Part shown: in pieces, positions 1 to 12,869 of the stretch
How the letters are laid out: the number at the start of each line of letters is the position of its first letter
How positions within the stretch are numbered: the stretch's first letter is position 1
Assembly: GCA_032158295.1 (NCBI GenBank)
Contig: CM063246.1
Location: 13,603,276-13,667,275, forward strand
Length of the DNA: 64,000 nt
Direction of reading: 5' to 3'
DNA from: Pycnopodia helianthoides
Lineage: Eukaryota; Echinodermata; Asteroidea; Forcipulatida; Asteriidae
Notes under the pieces: generated by a model
Database searches by the model: none
Told to the model about the DNA's origin: nothing
What the model saw: only the letters and a program-made list of their open reading frames with translations
Program-made: the position numbers and the translations under genes

Positions 1-133
1 CATTTCAGACGGAAATATTTCAAGGGATGTTTTTTACTATCATCATCATTAGACCATGTAAGTTTGATGTAAATCTGTGATCAAAAAATATATTTTACAA
101 GTTTTTTCATACCAATTCTGTAATGTTCCTTTA
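1..133 (+). repeat. MITE family 1, copy cut by the window edge
   Basis: This is the right-hand end of a 390-bp inverted-repeat element that also occurs at 13979, 25582, 35281 and 42812. It ends with ACCAATTCTGTAATGTTCCT, the reverse complement of the family's left end. It has no coding capacity. Confidence 0.85.
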
Positions 134-205
134 AGTGAAATTTTCTAGCTATATGCTTCTGTTTGTTTTTTGCAACGATAAACATGGATTTTCTTAGAAA
201 AAACA

Positions 206-211
206 TTTATT
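206..211 (-). promoter_or_regulatory. Candidate polyadenylation signal for CTU2
   Basis: The minus strand reads AATAAA about 415 bases beyond the proposed CTU2 stop. The hexamer is common by chance in this AT-rich DNA, so the link to CTU2 rests on position only. Confidence 0.25.
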
Positions 212-624
212 ACGGTGCTTATTATTCGGTTTTACCCATTAGGTGCTTGTTTATTCACCCCTCACCCCCCCCCCCCCCCAAGTTATAGCCATTTTAGATT
301 TGAGGCCCTTTCGACTATTACACATATGAAATTGCAAATTAGGACCTTGTATCACCGAACAGACGAATTTATAATTAAAATTATCATGATCGAACAGATG
401 AGTTAAACATGTCTTGCGTAGCTAAGAACTTTTGCTGGTGTTCATTTTCCAATCCAACTAAATAAGGAGTTCCTAAATTTCACCCAGTTTGCACAAAAAT
501 CCTGTCGAAGATGGTGACCATAAAGAAGCTTGGCATAGCACATTTAAAGGGTCCGACTGATTTTAATTTTAGAAGTTATTAACTATTTCACAGCCCGCTG
601 AGATGGTTGGCTGGAATGCATTTA

Positions 625-3600
625 TCAACTCTCTTCACTCAGCAAGAAGTCACTGATTTCATCACGCATTTTGGATCTGAAAGCAAATAAATTAAAATCA
701 TGGCAAATATTATTTCATTGATGTAATAATTGCATTGGGAATATTATTTTGGTTTTTACCCTTACACCAATGTTTGATAAGCACTGTATTCTCGGTACTT
801 TCCCCCCGAGCCCTGACGGGGAAAATCTCCACTGGCTTCTTCGGTGAGATTTGAACCCATGGCACATGTGATGTCCACATCTTTCATCACCAAAATAAAG
901 TCTACAGGGACTTCTTCATACATCTTAAAACAGAGAGTACAACATTGGTTTTAACATAAATCATTACATGTATTTGCTAAAAGTCAAACAAATTTTTCAA
1001 ACCATAATTGGCATGAAATTAATTTTCACTGAATTTTTTTGGTGGAACTTGATGTTTTCTTTTACTAATGTTGTAATCTTGCCCTTTGAGAAACGTTACA
1101 CCGTTACCTTCTATCAAGCTTTGCTGCTTCGTCTATCACATGGCTGGGGAGTAAGCTGACATCCTTCTGTTGGCAGAAGAAGATAAATCCTCTAAATCAA
1201 TTTCATCGTCATCTACTGTTAAAAAAGATTACTCCATCTCAGTCTTGTACACTCAGGGAAAAGAAACCTGATGTACTGAGATATAAATCCCAATGTGGTT
1301 GTATGGTGTGTTTATTGAATAGAGGGCTGGAATAAATGTACTCTTCCAAAAGCAATGGTTATCATACCTTTAAAGAAGTGAAGCTCAATATTAGAAAGTA
1401 TTTCACTTACCATGTCCCTAACTGTGACTTGGCATCCATAGCATAAGGTTCTACTGAGGCTCTCAACAGATACACTGAAATAAAAACCATACATAGGATT
1501 AGGACATAATATTCTGAGCAATTGCAGCTAGACCCTGGTATCAAAGATTTTCTAGTACACAACTGGGGTATCGTAGCTGAGCGGTCTAGTGTGCCGGGTT
1601 CATGTTCTGGTGTTGTTAGTTAGAGTGTCGGTTCCGATCCTGGTCATGGCACTTGTGTCCTTAAGCGAGACAATTAACCATCATTGCTTCGTCCCTCGGA
1701 CGGGACATAAATTATAGCCGTAAAAGTAGGTCTTGTGTGTTGTGTAATGCACATAAAAGAACTCAGTACACTTTTATCAATGAGAAGGGCTCGCCCTGGT
1801 GTTTCTAGTTTGATTGGCTACAGATTGCGGGGCATCACCTTGTAAACCATTACAAGGTGCTACATAAACAGGTCTCATAACTCAAACATTGCCCTGCAAA
1901 AGTGTTGTAAAACTAGTAGTCAGCTGCCACCTAGCTTCCCAAGATTGCCCACTGGCTCTGATTATGGTGTTACAATAGGCCGTGTCCAAATTGGCGGCTG
2001 CGGCTACGGCTGGATCACCGCATCATCCTGCGTTGAAGTATAGGCCGTTCTTAGCAACAGTCATAGCCGTAGCTGTAGCCGCCAATTTGGGTAAAGCCTT
2101 AAATGCTTAGCCCAATGCTAAACTTAACTATTTTAGATTAAATTTAAACAAGAACTCTGTGAAGAATTGGACCTGAGCAGTTAGGATTCAAGAAAACTTT
2201 AAAGTTACCCATTCTTTGGGATGCTGTGACAACTTCCATCCCCCTGTCCACAACACTGGCTTGAAGATGGCTCACTGCAGGTTGCGTTGTCTGTCTTGTC
2301 TGTTCCACATGGACTCTTGCCCACTGATCCTTCCCTTGACATCCTTAAGGAAAATCTTGTTGCACTGAGTGCTGAGGACTTGCCCACGGCTGTGTCTAAG
2401 GCCGACTGCAAACAAAACAACAAACTGTTGTAAACATCACAGATTCAAAGCGCACTTGGCATGAAGTTGGTGCAGGTACATTTATGAGAAATTACTTCTA
2501 TTTAGGAGTTTGAAACATGAGAAATCTGTTGATTTTGTGATACTAGACATACAGAAAAACGGAAAAACATTGCACTGAAAAATGTAATACACCTGTCATG
2601 ACAAGCCTCCATTTGATGTATCATTGTTCTTTGGTGCGATTGAAAACTAAGCAATATAAGAGGAAGGGTGAATTCGATCGATAGAGCAAACAACCAACAT
2701 ACCATACACATGCGACAGCTTTGGCCTGGCTTAGAGTCACTCCCTTCAGCAGCACACATTTTCTCCCCAGTTCTGTGTCACAGAAGAAAAGAATTACAAT
2801 CAGTTATTACCCCCCTAGGATCAACAAACAAACAAACAAACAAACAAACAAACAAAGTGCTCAAAGATTGTTTAAAACATTGTGATATACAAATTTCTTA
2901 GATTTGTGGATAAATGTCTTTAAAATGAACTGAAAGCATTGACATAAAGTTATGTCCAAGAAATAACACATATTATTATCTTTAAAGGCACTGAACATTA
3001 TTGGTAACTACTCAAAATAATTGTTAGCATAAAAACTTTCTTGGTAACGAGCAATGGAGAGCTGTCGATAGTATAAAACATTGTGAGAAACGGCTCCCTC
3101 TGAAGTAACGTAGTTTTTGAGAAAGTAATTTCTCAGTAAAATATTTGAATTGATTTTGAGACCTCACGCGTGAGGTTTCGAAATCAAGATTCTGAAAGCA
3201 CACAACTTCGTGTGACAAGGGTGTTTTTTCTTCCATTATTATCTCGCAACTTCGACGACCAATTGAGTTCAAATTTTCACAGGTTTGTTATTTTGTGCAT
3301 ATGTTGAGATACACTAAATGAGAAGACTGGTCTTTGACAATTACCAAAGGTGTCCAGTGTCTTTAATAAATGAGTTTTGAGTTTGGGATTTGATAAACTT
3401 GACCAACCTGAATACAGTACTAACAGTTGAAGGGAAATTTGTCTGTAGATTGTTGACGAATGACTCGGTGAGTGTGTCGATGCTGGCATATTCCCCAGCC
3501 TTAGTTGAAAGAGTCGGCAGAAATAAAGAGTCCACATTGAAAAGTGAATTGTGCATGACAATCTCCTTTGTTGTAAACTCCCTAGTATTACACACGAAAA

Positions 3601-6600
3601 GACAAGATGGAGAGGTGCGGACTGTTAAATGGAAAAACATTAGTTTTTATGTCCTGTTTTTGCATTTGTTATGCACCACCCTTTATGCTAGCTCAGAAAT
3701 TCAGTGCTCACCCTGTAAGTGGAAAATGATCACTGTAAGCGCAGAATTTCGCAGTAGGCTGAGCCCAAAAATTGGGTACTGATGATGTTAATGGCACAAG
3801 GTTCATAGTAAATAAAATACTAACAAATAAATTATTTAATTCATTACATCAGAGTAGGGTAAAAGCAACTTTTGTTATCATTGTTCATCCTTTGGTGCAG
3901 ATATCAAATCATCCAATAGGTTGCGGTACCCGCTTCTAATTACTGGAACCAAACTGGCCTCTTGTTATTGGGTGAGATCAACGTTTTGGGGGGTTAAGAC
4001 AACTGCAGTAGAATAGAGAAGGTTCTTAAATGGATTTACAAATAGCAAGAGGAGAATCAGTTTCTGTATTTCAAATATTGTACTGATAAAACTCGTCTTG
4101 ACCCACCTCATGGGTCTGACCAACGTGATGTTCCCACATCGGTCATCAGCGAAGGCCATACCAAGGGGTATAGCTGCCCCTCTTCCCTTAGCGAGGTCGG
4201 TAAGAACACCCGATGATAGCCTTGTCCCGCTGTCCCCCACAGCTATCTTATGATATCCCATCTGATGAGCCTTGTGCGCAAGCAGACGGTTCCTGGAAAG
4301 TAAAAAGAAAGTACTGAAGTCAATCGGTAATCTGGCATATGAATTGGTTCTTCAGTGTTTCCGATGATACATCATAGTTGTAAGAAATAATTTGAAAGAG
4401 AAATTTGAAAGGGAAATTTACTTCATCTAATATTGCTGTTTGGCAAACAACAAACTAACAATTGGTTAGAGTTAGTATCAAAGATGTAAAGTGTTTGGCC
4501 TCTCGTCATAGAGAAAGCTCAGTGGTCATTGTTTCAAGGGATGCCTGTGGATTTTGTTTCCCGCAGAACACAGAAAGCAACAAATATACAGAGCTTATTG
4601 GGAAAGGGTAAAACCAATTCATGTCGTTCTTTATCCCTCATGCATTAATTACATCAGTTAAAAATCTTTTTGTATATTGTAACTTGCTTGATGTCCTGTA
4701 GTCAGGGGCATTGGGTCACGGTTTGGGCCCTGCATTGGGTCTAGGTTGGGGCTCTGCATTGGGTCAAGGTTTGGGCCCTGCTAGGGTCAAGGTGGGGGCC
4801 CTGCCTGGGGGTAAAAATTGAGGGGGTAGAAAGAGAGGAATAACTACCCTTTTATCACACTGTGATGTGATGCCCTTTTTATCCCTGATTAACCCACCTC
4901 ATGTTCCTGATGAGATCTTCCTTGGCTGTGAGCGAGGTCATAGATTCCAGCAAGTCTTCACACTCTTGCGTCCGTCTGGTATCTAGGCTTATCTCATCTA
5001 GCTTTCCTGACAGCTCATCTGTTGTCAGCGCTTGGTTACTATGGAAACTATCACCTTCCTGGCAGGCGTTACTGCCCTCAGGATGAGTCAGTGGGGTCAT
5101 GGCAGGAATGTCTAGTGACTGTAAAGACATGGTATGGCATTGGTTAATTGTATTTATTAGGGGTTTTTAAACCAATCCTATCAAAGGGCCTTACACTATT
5201 GCTATCCCTGTTCAGCATTCCTAAAAAATCCTTTGGAGTGTGCAGCACTGGCAGCCAAATTAGTGCACAGGTTGCTATTCAAACATCAACAATCTCTATC
5301 CTTGTAGGTATGCTTTTACTCCTGGGTGATGAGAAGTAACTATGGTTATTAGTGTATTGCCCAAGAACACAAGTGTCATAAACAGGATTCGAACCCACAC
5401 GCTAATGACTCATCCACCTGAGATTGAATCCAATGCGCTAGACCGCTCGGCCACGACACGCTACCAGATAGACCTTCATCAACCTTTGTCTGGCCCATTA
5501 AATCTTTGATCCAAATCATAGATTGCTGCAGCACACAGGGAGTATGACCAACATGGCTACCCCCATGATGGTCTATTCTGAAAAACTATATACTGTGTTT
5601 ATCATGAACGCATACACAGCAAAGATACAAAATGTGAATTTCTGGTTTTAGAAAATGAAACGCAGCAACAACAAAAATAAAAGAAAATGCTTATGTACCT
5701 CTTCCAAGGCAGCAATGCACCATGGGAAACCAGTCTCTTTCATCAGGTCAGAGACTCTTTGACAGATGGTGCTTCGCTCTTCCTTAGACTGGCCAGTGAC
5801 CACACCTTCTACAAATAGGACAATAAAGCAAACAATTTATGTAATTGATGAATTTCTTTTGTTGGGAACACTTTGAACCATTGGAGTTTGCCTTTGTATA
5901 CTAAAATGAGCCCACTTAAATTCAATTAATTTCGTAAGGGCTGGTTTTATTGTGTGTGTGTGTGTGTTGAAAAGTCAAGAATAGGAAAGGATGTCCTCTT
6001 CCAAAAACCAAAGATGCATGATAGCTGTAATTTAACATAGTTGACTCTTAAATAAGTTTGCTACTCCTGTACAGAGGGCACTACAACTTCCCCAAATCTA
6101 GAGCAACTTGTTGACAAATGTTATAGTCAAATATGTACTAGACTTCAAATTTCAAAACTTACCCTACAAAGTTAATGGGTTGATATTCAACAACTCTCTA
6201 TTTTGAATAATGACCTAATATAGTGAATTCCTACTCACCGTCAATGTAGATGAGTCCTGGGATAAATCTGAGCTTCTTGTGAGTGCTTTGGTCGAGACCC
6301 TGCATAAAAGCCAAATGTTAGCAAACGCTACAATCTTTGATAGATGTAATAATTTGCATTGGGATAAAGAATAATATATTAAAGCAGATATTTTAACCAC
6401 TAGACCACCGCGCATTCCCGGTGATGATAGGCCGGTAGTAGAAATGCTACAATCACTAGTCCGTTTAAAGAGATGCTGCTTGAAAACTAGACAGTTCTTC
6501 CAAAAGCCAATGTTGTACCATCCCTTAAAAGGCAATTTATTCAGCATCTCCAGTCCAATCAGAAAATAATTTTGTAAATGATTGTTCATGACATGAGACA

Positions 6601-9600
6601 TTAACAGTTTATAAGGATAACCTTAAATTTCAATGTGACAGGACTCAGGAAAAACAGATTTTTGATATCTGTGATCAATGTTATGCGAGTAATTGTAAAA
6701 TTTCTCAGATATAAAGTCTTGAGCTTACCCGTTTCACAAGGTTCACCATTGCACTTGAACATTGCCCACCAGAAAAAGCAAACAATACCTAGAGGAAAGA
6801 AGACCACAGAAAGTACATGACTTTTTAGATTGAGAAGTAATAGACCGATCCATTAAGCCCCACCGCTTTAAAATATTGACCAATCACAGCATTGGCTGCA
6901 TCCACACTGCACACACGTGGGCAGCACATGTGCATCTCTCCAATGCCACACTCGCGACATGAACGTGCACACTTTAAGTATGAACGCACACACATGATTA
7001 CTTTTCTAATGGGATTTTAGCGTGTCGGACTTTTGCCGGAATTTTGGTGGCGTAGCCAAGGTTGTGATTGGTCAACACGTGAGGGGGCAGAGCTTAATAG
7101 ATCAGTCTATTGCAACATAGTCTCGTCTTATTATGGCCACCTGGCCTCAATTTCATGGTTCTGCTTACCACAGAATTCTGCGCTTACATCCCATAGAAAT
7201 GTGTGCTTTACAGGCCTCAAACTTTGTGTTCAAAAGGCCACGGCAATTTCCCCAAAATGTAGGGCACCCAATGAGAAAAATTTGAATTTGTATTGAAGGT
7301 TTTTAAGGGCATCCACAGCAACTGCTGTGGTGCGTGATGAAATTTGAGGCCTGGCTTTACAGGGCTCAGTATACGCAGAATTCCACATTAAGCAGAGCCA
7401 TGATATTGGACCCTGTACTTCAGGTTAAAATACATTTGTTGAACAGGTAGTAATTGGAGCACCACGTTTTCCTCACGTTTGTATATTCAAAGGTTAGTTT
7501 TAAAGATTTGTAGATTTTAGGATGACACTAGCCGCATGTTGATGTCTGTCTTCACTACAATTTGACTACCAGTAGCAGGCCTGAATTTCACCTTGGAGAG
7601 GGCAAGGCCATTTTCATTTGTAAAGGGCACTTCCATTGAAATCTTAAAGTCTATGGGAAGTTTTGAAGGGCACCAAGGCCAAGACCAGGGCAACGAAGGC
7701 CAGACCAGACGTCCAGCCTGGGCTAAGAATGGCACCAAATGAATACCTTTTCTCCATCTCGTATCAACCTTGCCTTGCCAAATGTTGCTCTGAACCTGTG
7801 GGTGAAATATGTCAGGAAGCAGGACCTGAAAACACAAAATATTAACACAACATTAAAATGTGTGATCAATGTATGGGCATGTTGAATTGATTCTTTCTCT
7901 ATGATTTAAGTGAGGAAAATTGAAAATTAGAAAGGTCATGGCTGCCTTGGCTAAAATTTAGAGGATAAGGAAAACGATGAGGAGTGAATGTGGTTTAGCA
8001 GGATTTTTCCTGATTTCTGATTTTTTCTCAAAATCTCCTTGATCCATTAATTTTTTGGGAAAGAATGTGAAGCAACCAAAAGAGGGTGAAAGGAATGGAC
8101 CACATTGTGTCCAAACCTGTAGTTTGGTGTATTTCTGGTGATAACACAGAGCCTGTAAACAACCTGAATTGTCACACCTGGGCCCAATTTCATAGAGCTG
8201 CTTAAGCACAAAAATTGGCTAAGCACAAACAAATTATGCTTTTAAAACCAGAATAAGGTTGCCAGCCAAAATACCATCTCACCTGTACAATTCGTGACTG
8301 GTGTCCTGCTCATTTCTGCTTAGCAGAAAATTGTTAAGCAATATTTTCTGCTTAAGCAGCTCTATGAAATTGGGCCCAGGAAGGTTCTGGGGAACCCAGT
8401 CCCACAAGCCATTCTCAAGAATGTTCACATTCGGCAAATCTCACCCAGGGCTGCCTATGGTCAAGATATGATGTGGCATGATGAGGTTGAGTGCATGTAT
8501 GTACCAACTACCTAGTATAGGGCTAACATTTCAAGAAGTCCCCCCTTGACCTCAGGTCTCAGGTATTGTAGCTCAGAAATTTCACTAAACCAAAAACTAC
8601 AAAACGTTATATATTTGCTGAACTTTTACTTAGGAGAATTGGAATTGAAAAGCTTATTTGGAAAAACACTAGGCTTCAGGACTTATTTGGCTGTGGGGTT
8701 TCTCGCCAAGTATTAAAATTACTGGACGCTGGCCAGTGGTCCAGTGGGTAATTCAAGCCTTGTAGAGCTAGCCATTTCTAAAAATTCAATATTTTTTGCT
8801 GTTCTAATTGGACAGGTGCAGGAAACTTTGATTTGGGATCATGAAGGAGCAAGGAAGTGTTGATCTGACTCTGTACCTGCAGAAAGCATCTTTGATGCGT
8901 GCAATGACCACAGCCTTCTCCCCACACTTCATGCAGTCTCTTGCGTTAGGTCTGCAGATAGGGAAACATTACAAAATTGTTAAATTGTTAATGATGTTTT
9001 CCTAAAATTGTCCTGATAAGTACTACTAGCATTGGTAGGGTTTTCTACTTTTATCTGAAATAATCGCCAGGGTTAAAGCATCCTCCACCATCGAAGGGAT
9101 GATACATTGTACTTTGTTGTTTATTTGGAGAACTTTCCATTTAACCATCAAGTTTTGAAGCAATTTTAATACAGTAAGGTAAAACTTTGTCAGCTACAAC
9201 TTGTAAAACTTTCTTTGAAATTAAAGAATTGTGCTACATAGTACCATGGCTTTAAGTCACAGTAAGGTATTCAATTTGTATTTTCTAATACTGTATGGCT
9301 CTTCAAACTATAGTCAAATAACTATGTAATAATATTCTGCCCCAACTAGTATCAGATCGCCCCAACTATGTTGGGCCACGGACAAACTATAGTTGGGCCG
9401 ATCTCAACTAACTACAGGGATTGAGGCCCGATACATACAAAAAATATATTATATACATGTATACATGATCTATTTATTGTTTTACATAGGCTCTAGCCCT
9501 GTACTACTACTGTAGTATACAAATATTGACTGCTTCGAGTGCTATGGTTAAAACTACGACGCCCGAGGTGATCCCCGGTGCGTTCTATTTTCCCGAGGCG

Positions 9601-10564
9601 AAGCCGAGGGAAAATACATGTAGGTGGCTCCGGGGATCACCGAGGGCATCGTAGTTTTTACCTTAGCACGAGTAAAAACAGTCAAAATTTGTTTTATAAC
9701 ACCCCGTACAAAAGACGTCTAGGTACCATGAAGCTGCTGTTGCTATGGGTGTAGTACATTGGTTGCCATGTAATAGTACATCGGTTGCCATGTGATAGTA
9801 CATCGGCGGCCGTGTGATAGTACCGCACGGTTCATGCGCGGTTTCTAGTCAAACTAAGACATATCATGTGACGCGCTCTAAACCAATCAAAAGGCAGAAT
9901 ATTTGTAAGGGGTGTTATAATAGTACTTACTGGGACGAGGGCTAGGGGCACTAGTCATTCTAACATGGTTTTGACAATCCGGTTGAAAATCACGTTGTCA
10001 GAAACCATGTGGCTGTGTGGCTACAGAGACTAACGAATGTTATGCTTTAATTAACTTGTAATTGTATACTATTGTTGGATTGTATTATGATGACGGATGA
10101 ACTTCATCACTAGCTAGTGTAGCTATTGTAATTGTATGCAAGTATCAAATTTATTTACACTCACCATGCTCACAGTCACAGACTACTCAGGTCAGAACAC
10201 ACAGTACAGGCTCAAAAACATTTTTTACGCAGTAACAAAAACTACAAACAATACACTTACATTTTACAAGTAAATGTCCCTAATTTGTTCGTCACTAACA
10301 CAATTTGACAGAAACACTTGCCACTCTCAATCTACACTACTACTGTAGTAGTACAGTATCCCCATGAATAGGGCCAATCCACTCCGTATGTGCGTGACTG
10401 AATTGGCCGATGCTTGGGTACATGATTTGATCCATGATTTATGTGCAGTAACACAAACAACATTCAAAACAGACAGACATGTCTGTCTGACAGCTTTTAA
10501 TTATTTACCCGATCGGTGACTTCTTTTCCAACACTGGAACATTCTCACCATCTACTTGACACAT
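625..10564 (-). CDS. CTU2: Cytoplasmic tRNA 2-thiolation protein 2 (CTU2/NCS2), spliced, about 467 aa
   Basis: The product works in the cytosol with the ATPase CTU1/NCS6 to thiolate uridine 34 of Lys, Glu and Gln tRNAs, using sulfur passed on by URM1. Exons, in coding order: 10564-10509, 8951-8877, 7825-7747, 6788-6729, 6299-6239, 5808-5699, 5118-4898, 4292-4107, 3581-3408, 2772-2703, 2405-2209, 1474-1411, and probably 676-625. The first twelve join in phase at GT-AG sites. The start codon opens MCQV, as in animal CTU2. Visible features are Cys pairs CMKC (25-28) and CRSC (43-46), a PP-loop-like SGGQCSS (76-82), GDSGTR in exon 8, QTNFPSTVSTVFR in exon 9, and C-terminal pairs CRMC (360-363) and CYGC (441-444). 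The length is slightly below the human protein (about 515 aa). The last exon reads SKMRDEISDFLLSEES then stop, like the family's C-terminus, but needs a phase that exon 12 does not supply. An exon may be missing or the sequence damaged there. I am confident of the gene and less so of its last 20 residues. Confidence 0.93.
1566..1905 (+). repeat. tRNA-derived SINE
   Basis: It begins with a tRNA-like head: an A-box-like TAGCTGAGCGGTCTAG and a B-box-like GGTTCCGATCC at 1630-1640. An unrelated body follows (GTGTGTTGTGTAATGCAC...). The layout is that of a Pol III SINE, in the last CTU2 introns. Confidence 0.75.
1977..2101. repeat. Short palindromic element, family 4
   Basis: The arms GTCCAAATTGGCGGCTGCGG and, on the right, its complement-like GTAGCCGCCAATTTGGG enclose about 60 bp. 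A second copy lies at 29795-29933. The whole element could fold as one hairpin. Confidence 0.8.
2824..2856 (+). repeat. (AAAC)n microsatellite
   Basis: About eight AAAC units lie in the intron upstream (in coding sense) of CTU2 exon 10. Confidence 0.9.
2981..3366 (+). repeat. MITE family 2
   Basis: The terminal inverted repeats are AAAGGCACTGAACATTATTG on the left and CCAAAGGTGTCCAGTGTCTT on the right. The centre carries an 18-bp palindrome around ACGCGT, nearly perfect here. It lies in a CTU2 intron, 42 bp before exon 9 on the plus-strand map. Confidence 0.85.
4709..4808 (+). repeat. Degenerate 30-bp tandem repeat
   Basis: Three to four variants of CATTGGGTCAAGGTTTGGGC with CCTG spacers follow one another in the CTU2 intron between exons 7 and 8. 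Confidence 0.75.
5335..5462 (-). repeat. tRNA-derived SINE head, minus strand
   Basis: On the minus strand it reads a GTGGCCGAGCGGTCTAGCGC A-box region followed by GGGTTCGAATCCTG, the B box, and then ACACTTGTGTTCTTGGGC, resembling the SINE at 1566. It lies in a CTU2 intron. Confidence 0.7.
6838..7112. repeat. Long inverted-repeat element
   Basis: The left end AATAGACCGATCCATTAAGC pairs with the right end GCTTAATAGATCAGTCTATT. ATTGACCAATCACA and TGTGATTGGTCAA pair further in. It begins 50 bp upstream of CTU2 exon 4 in coding sense. Confidence 0.75.
8179..8377 (+). repeat. MITE family 3 (GGGCCCAATTTCATAGAGC), full copy
   Basis: It is a 190-200 bp element whose two ends are inverted copies of GGGCCCAATTTCATAGAGC followed by CTTAAGCA. 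It occurs at least five times in this window and lies in CTU2 intron 2. Confidence 0.87.
9516..9708. repeat. CpG-rich palindromic element
   Basis: Arms at about 9518-9579 and 9630-9700 pair over AAACTACGACGCCCGAGG and CGAGGGCATCGTAGTTT, and GTGATCCCCGG and CCGGGGATCAC. The loop contains TTTTCCCGAGGCGAAGCC. CpG density is well above the surroundings. It lies about 0.6-0.8 kb from CTU2 exon 2. Confidence 0.75.
9752..9825 (+). repeat. 23-26 bp tandem repeat, three copies
   Basis: Three variants of TAGTACATCGGTTGCCATGT follow one another, with C/T changes in CpG contexts. Confidence 0.7.
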
Positions 10565-11947
10565 GATCCAACAGCTTAGGAAGAAATATAATAAGTTAAA
10601 GCTGAACAATATTTTTCTCTACTAAATGAATATGAGAAACAGTACGACTCGATTATGCAATTCTTGTGCTATTCGTAAGCCAACACGGTACAGTGGCACC
10701 ATACCAACATTTTATAAAGATATAATAGTTAAAGTGTGTCTGGCTCCGAGACGCCGCCCTGAGCAACGTGCTTGGGATCGAAAGTGACAAGCGTAGGCTA
10801 GGCCGCTGGTGGGTTCTTGAGAGAAGACTAACAACTAACTTGTTTAAAAGTAAAAGTTATAAGGATTATAATTTAACTTTTTTTAAACTGTCAAATATAT
10901 TCCATTGTCAAAATTAAGACATGAACTTGCTACATTTTTAATAAAATAAAACTTTCGTGCAAATAAACGTATTCGTAATAATTAATACTTGTATTCAATC
11001 ATACTTGCCAGTTGAGGGCGCCATCATGTTGAATTAAACTTTTGCTCACTTTTGCTGCAAGTGCAAGTGTCGGTCGGTCGTCACGTATGCCGCGTCGTCG
11101 GCTGTTTCTGAATTCTCCCCTTTTACAGAACTCTGCTAGTTTCACTTTTGTCTGTATCTAAATGTAGTCGTGCAATGATTTTACATGTTGACAAAAGCAC
11201 TCATGGAGACTCATAAAAACTACCGGTTGTTCACCGTTTTGTCAATTTAGGGTTGACCACGGTCGTGAACTGTGCTTAGCAGTTAGTTAGCGTACACTTC
11301 AGTTACACGGTCTTTGGAATATTTTTTACTCACGTAAAACTGGTGGTAAACAAGTGGGCAATCAGAAGTCATAGGACACAACGGCAACACAGTCAGCAGT
11401 GTCATTATTGGAAGAGAAGGCAGACGTCCCTTCCAACGTTTCGAGTTGCAAAAATTCATTGGATTGTGAGTAAAACTGCTTAGCATTTTCTTTTTAATTT
11501 TAGCAATGTCTTTACCTTTAGTTTACAATTTTACTGTAAAATGAATGTCAGTTAGAATATTATTGTACTATATTACTATTACAAAAATACTATTATTAAT
11601 ATTATTTAACCTTTATACAGACATAGGGCCTAGGCTAGGACCATGTAAAAGTAACAAAAACATACTTAACTTAAGAACCATGTACATCTAGTTATGAATA
11701 CTAATTATAGTTGAAGATTTCTGTTTTTCTTTGTCTAACTCTTTTTTTTAAAGTCAAGTTTGCACTTTGCAATGAGTTTTGTTGCTAGGCGGGAATGGTT
11801 CTTTCTTTCTTCAAATGGAATTTTTCCCCACACGGAACCATATTTTTTCCCACCGAACCATTTTCCCCTGAATTTTGTAATGTATGCTAAAATAGTACAC
11901 TATATAATTGCAATAACTTGTGTTCATTGAGGTCCCCAAAAAGCATT

Positions 11948-12095
11948 CCACATACTTGCGAGGCGAATATTGACAACTCTGTTTTCGCTGCGAATGATTC
12001 GCAAGAGTTGAGCACAGCTCAACTGCTGCGAATCATTCGTTGTGACGTCAATATTCGCTTCGCATTCGCAGGACGTATGTACCAGGCTTTAGCTT
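11948..12095. repeat. Palindromic element with GCGAATATTGAC arms
   Basis: GCGAGGCGAATATTGAC on the left pairs with GTCAATATTCGCTTCGC on the right, and the inner GCTGCGAATGATTCGCA pairs with GCTGCGAATCATTCG and flanks. The whole element could fold as a long hairpin. Confidence 0.78.
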
Positions 12096-12472
12096 ATCTA
12101 GTAGAGATGCAGTCTTAGTTGCGATAACCATAACACTCCATCCCTGACTGTCGGGAGGATGGAGGGTTACGATTATAGCAATTAGTGGAAACCCCTCTTG
12201 ATAACAAAGCAAAACAGGATGTTAACATGATAACAACTTAATAACAACAAAAAATTAACCTTGTAAATATTTGCCAATTTGGCTGAATGAGTTCTAAATT
12301 ATAAGTTTACATTTGAATTAGGATCAAAAACAAACAAAGCAAACAACAGTTATTTTAACATGATAAAAAGATAAACTTACTAACAACTTAGAAATTGGTA
12401 TTTATAACTAGTATATAAAGTAAACCTGAGATTAGAAAGACAAAAAAACGATTTGTATTTATTTCCCTGTTT

Positions 12473-12629
12473 GATGAGTTTTTAATATAGATTTAAAATA
12501 AGATTTGATATATTTCAAAGAAGAGAAGTAAATTGTAAATACTCTTCTTCGAAAATACTCTTCTTCGAAAATACTCTTCTTCGAAAATACTCTTCAAATC
12601 TTATTCAAATCTAAATTAAAAACTTAAGG
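12473..12629. repeat. Inverted repeat enclosing a 16-bp tandem repeat
   Basis: Arms GAGTTTTTAATATAGATTT and AAATCTAAATTAAAAACTT enclose AAGATTTGA / TCAAATCTT and four tandem copies of ACTCTTCTTCGAAAAT (12541-12594). Confidence 0.75.
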
Positions 12630-12782
12630 AGCTCCACAGCTTGGGAAATCTTTACAAAGGGACCATTGACAATTCCAGCAAACTTGTGAAATGGACAAGC
12701 TATTAAGATGATCGTAAAGACCAGTGGGTTATGATCATAGTACGTAATCTATGAAATGACATGTTAGCCTATTGTGAATAAA

Positions 12783-12869
12783 ACTGGGTTTAACTAGGGC
12801 AAACCTAGCCCTAGGACGTCGGTCTCCATTACACAGAAACTGACGTCCTACTAGGGCTAGGGCAAACCA
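12783..12869. repeat. Short palindrome with GACGTC boxes
   Basis: AGGGCAAACCTAGCCCTAGG with GACGTC on the left mirrors GACGTCCTACTAGGGCTAGG with GCAAACC on the right. Confidence 0.65.

Noticed and set aside
3390..3782. 130-codon plus-strand frame over 3390-3782
   Set aside because: It is the antisense shadow of CTU2 exon 9, whose minus-strand translation matches the family.
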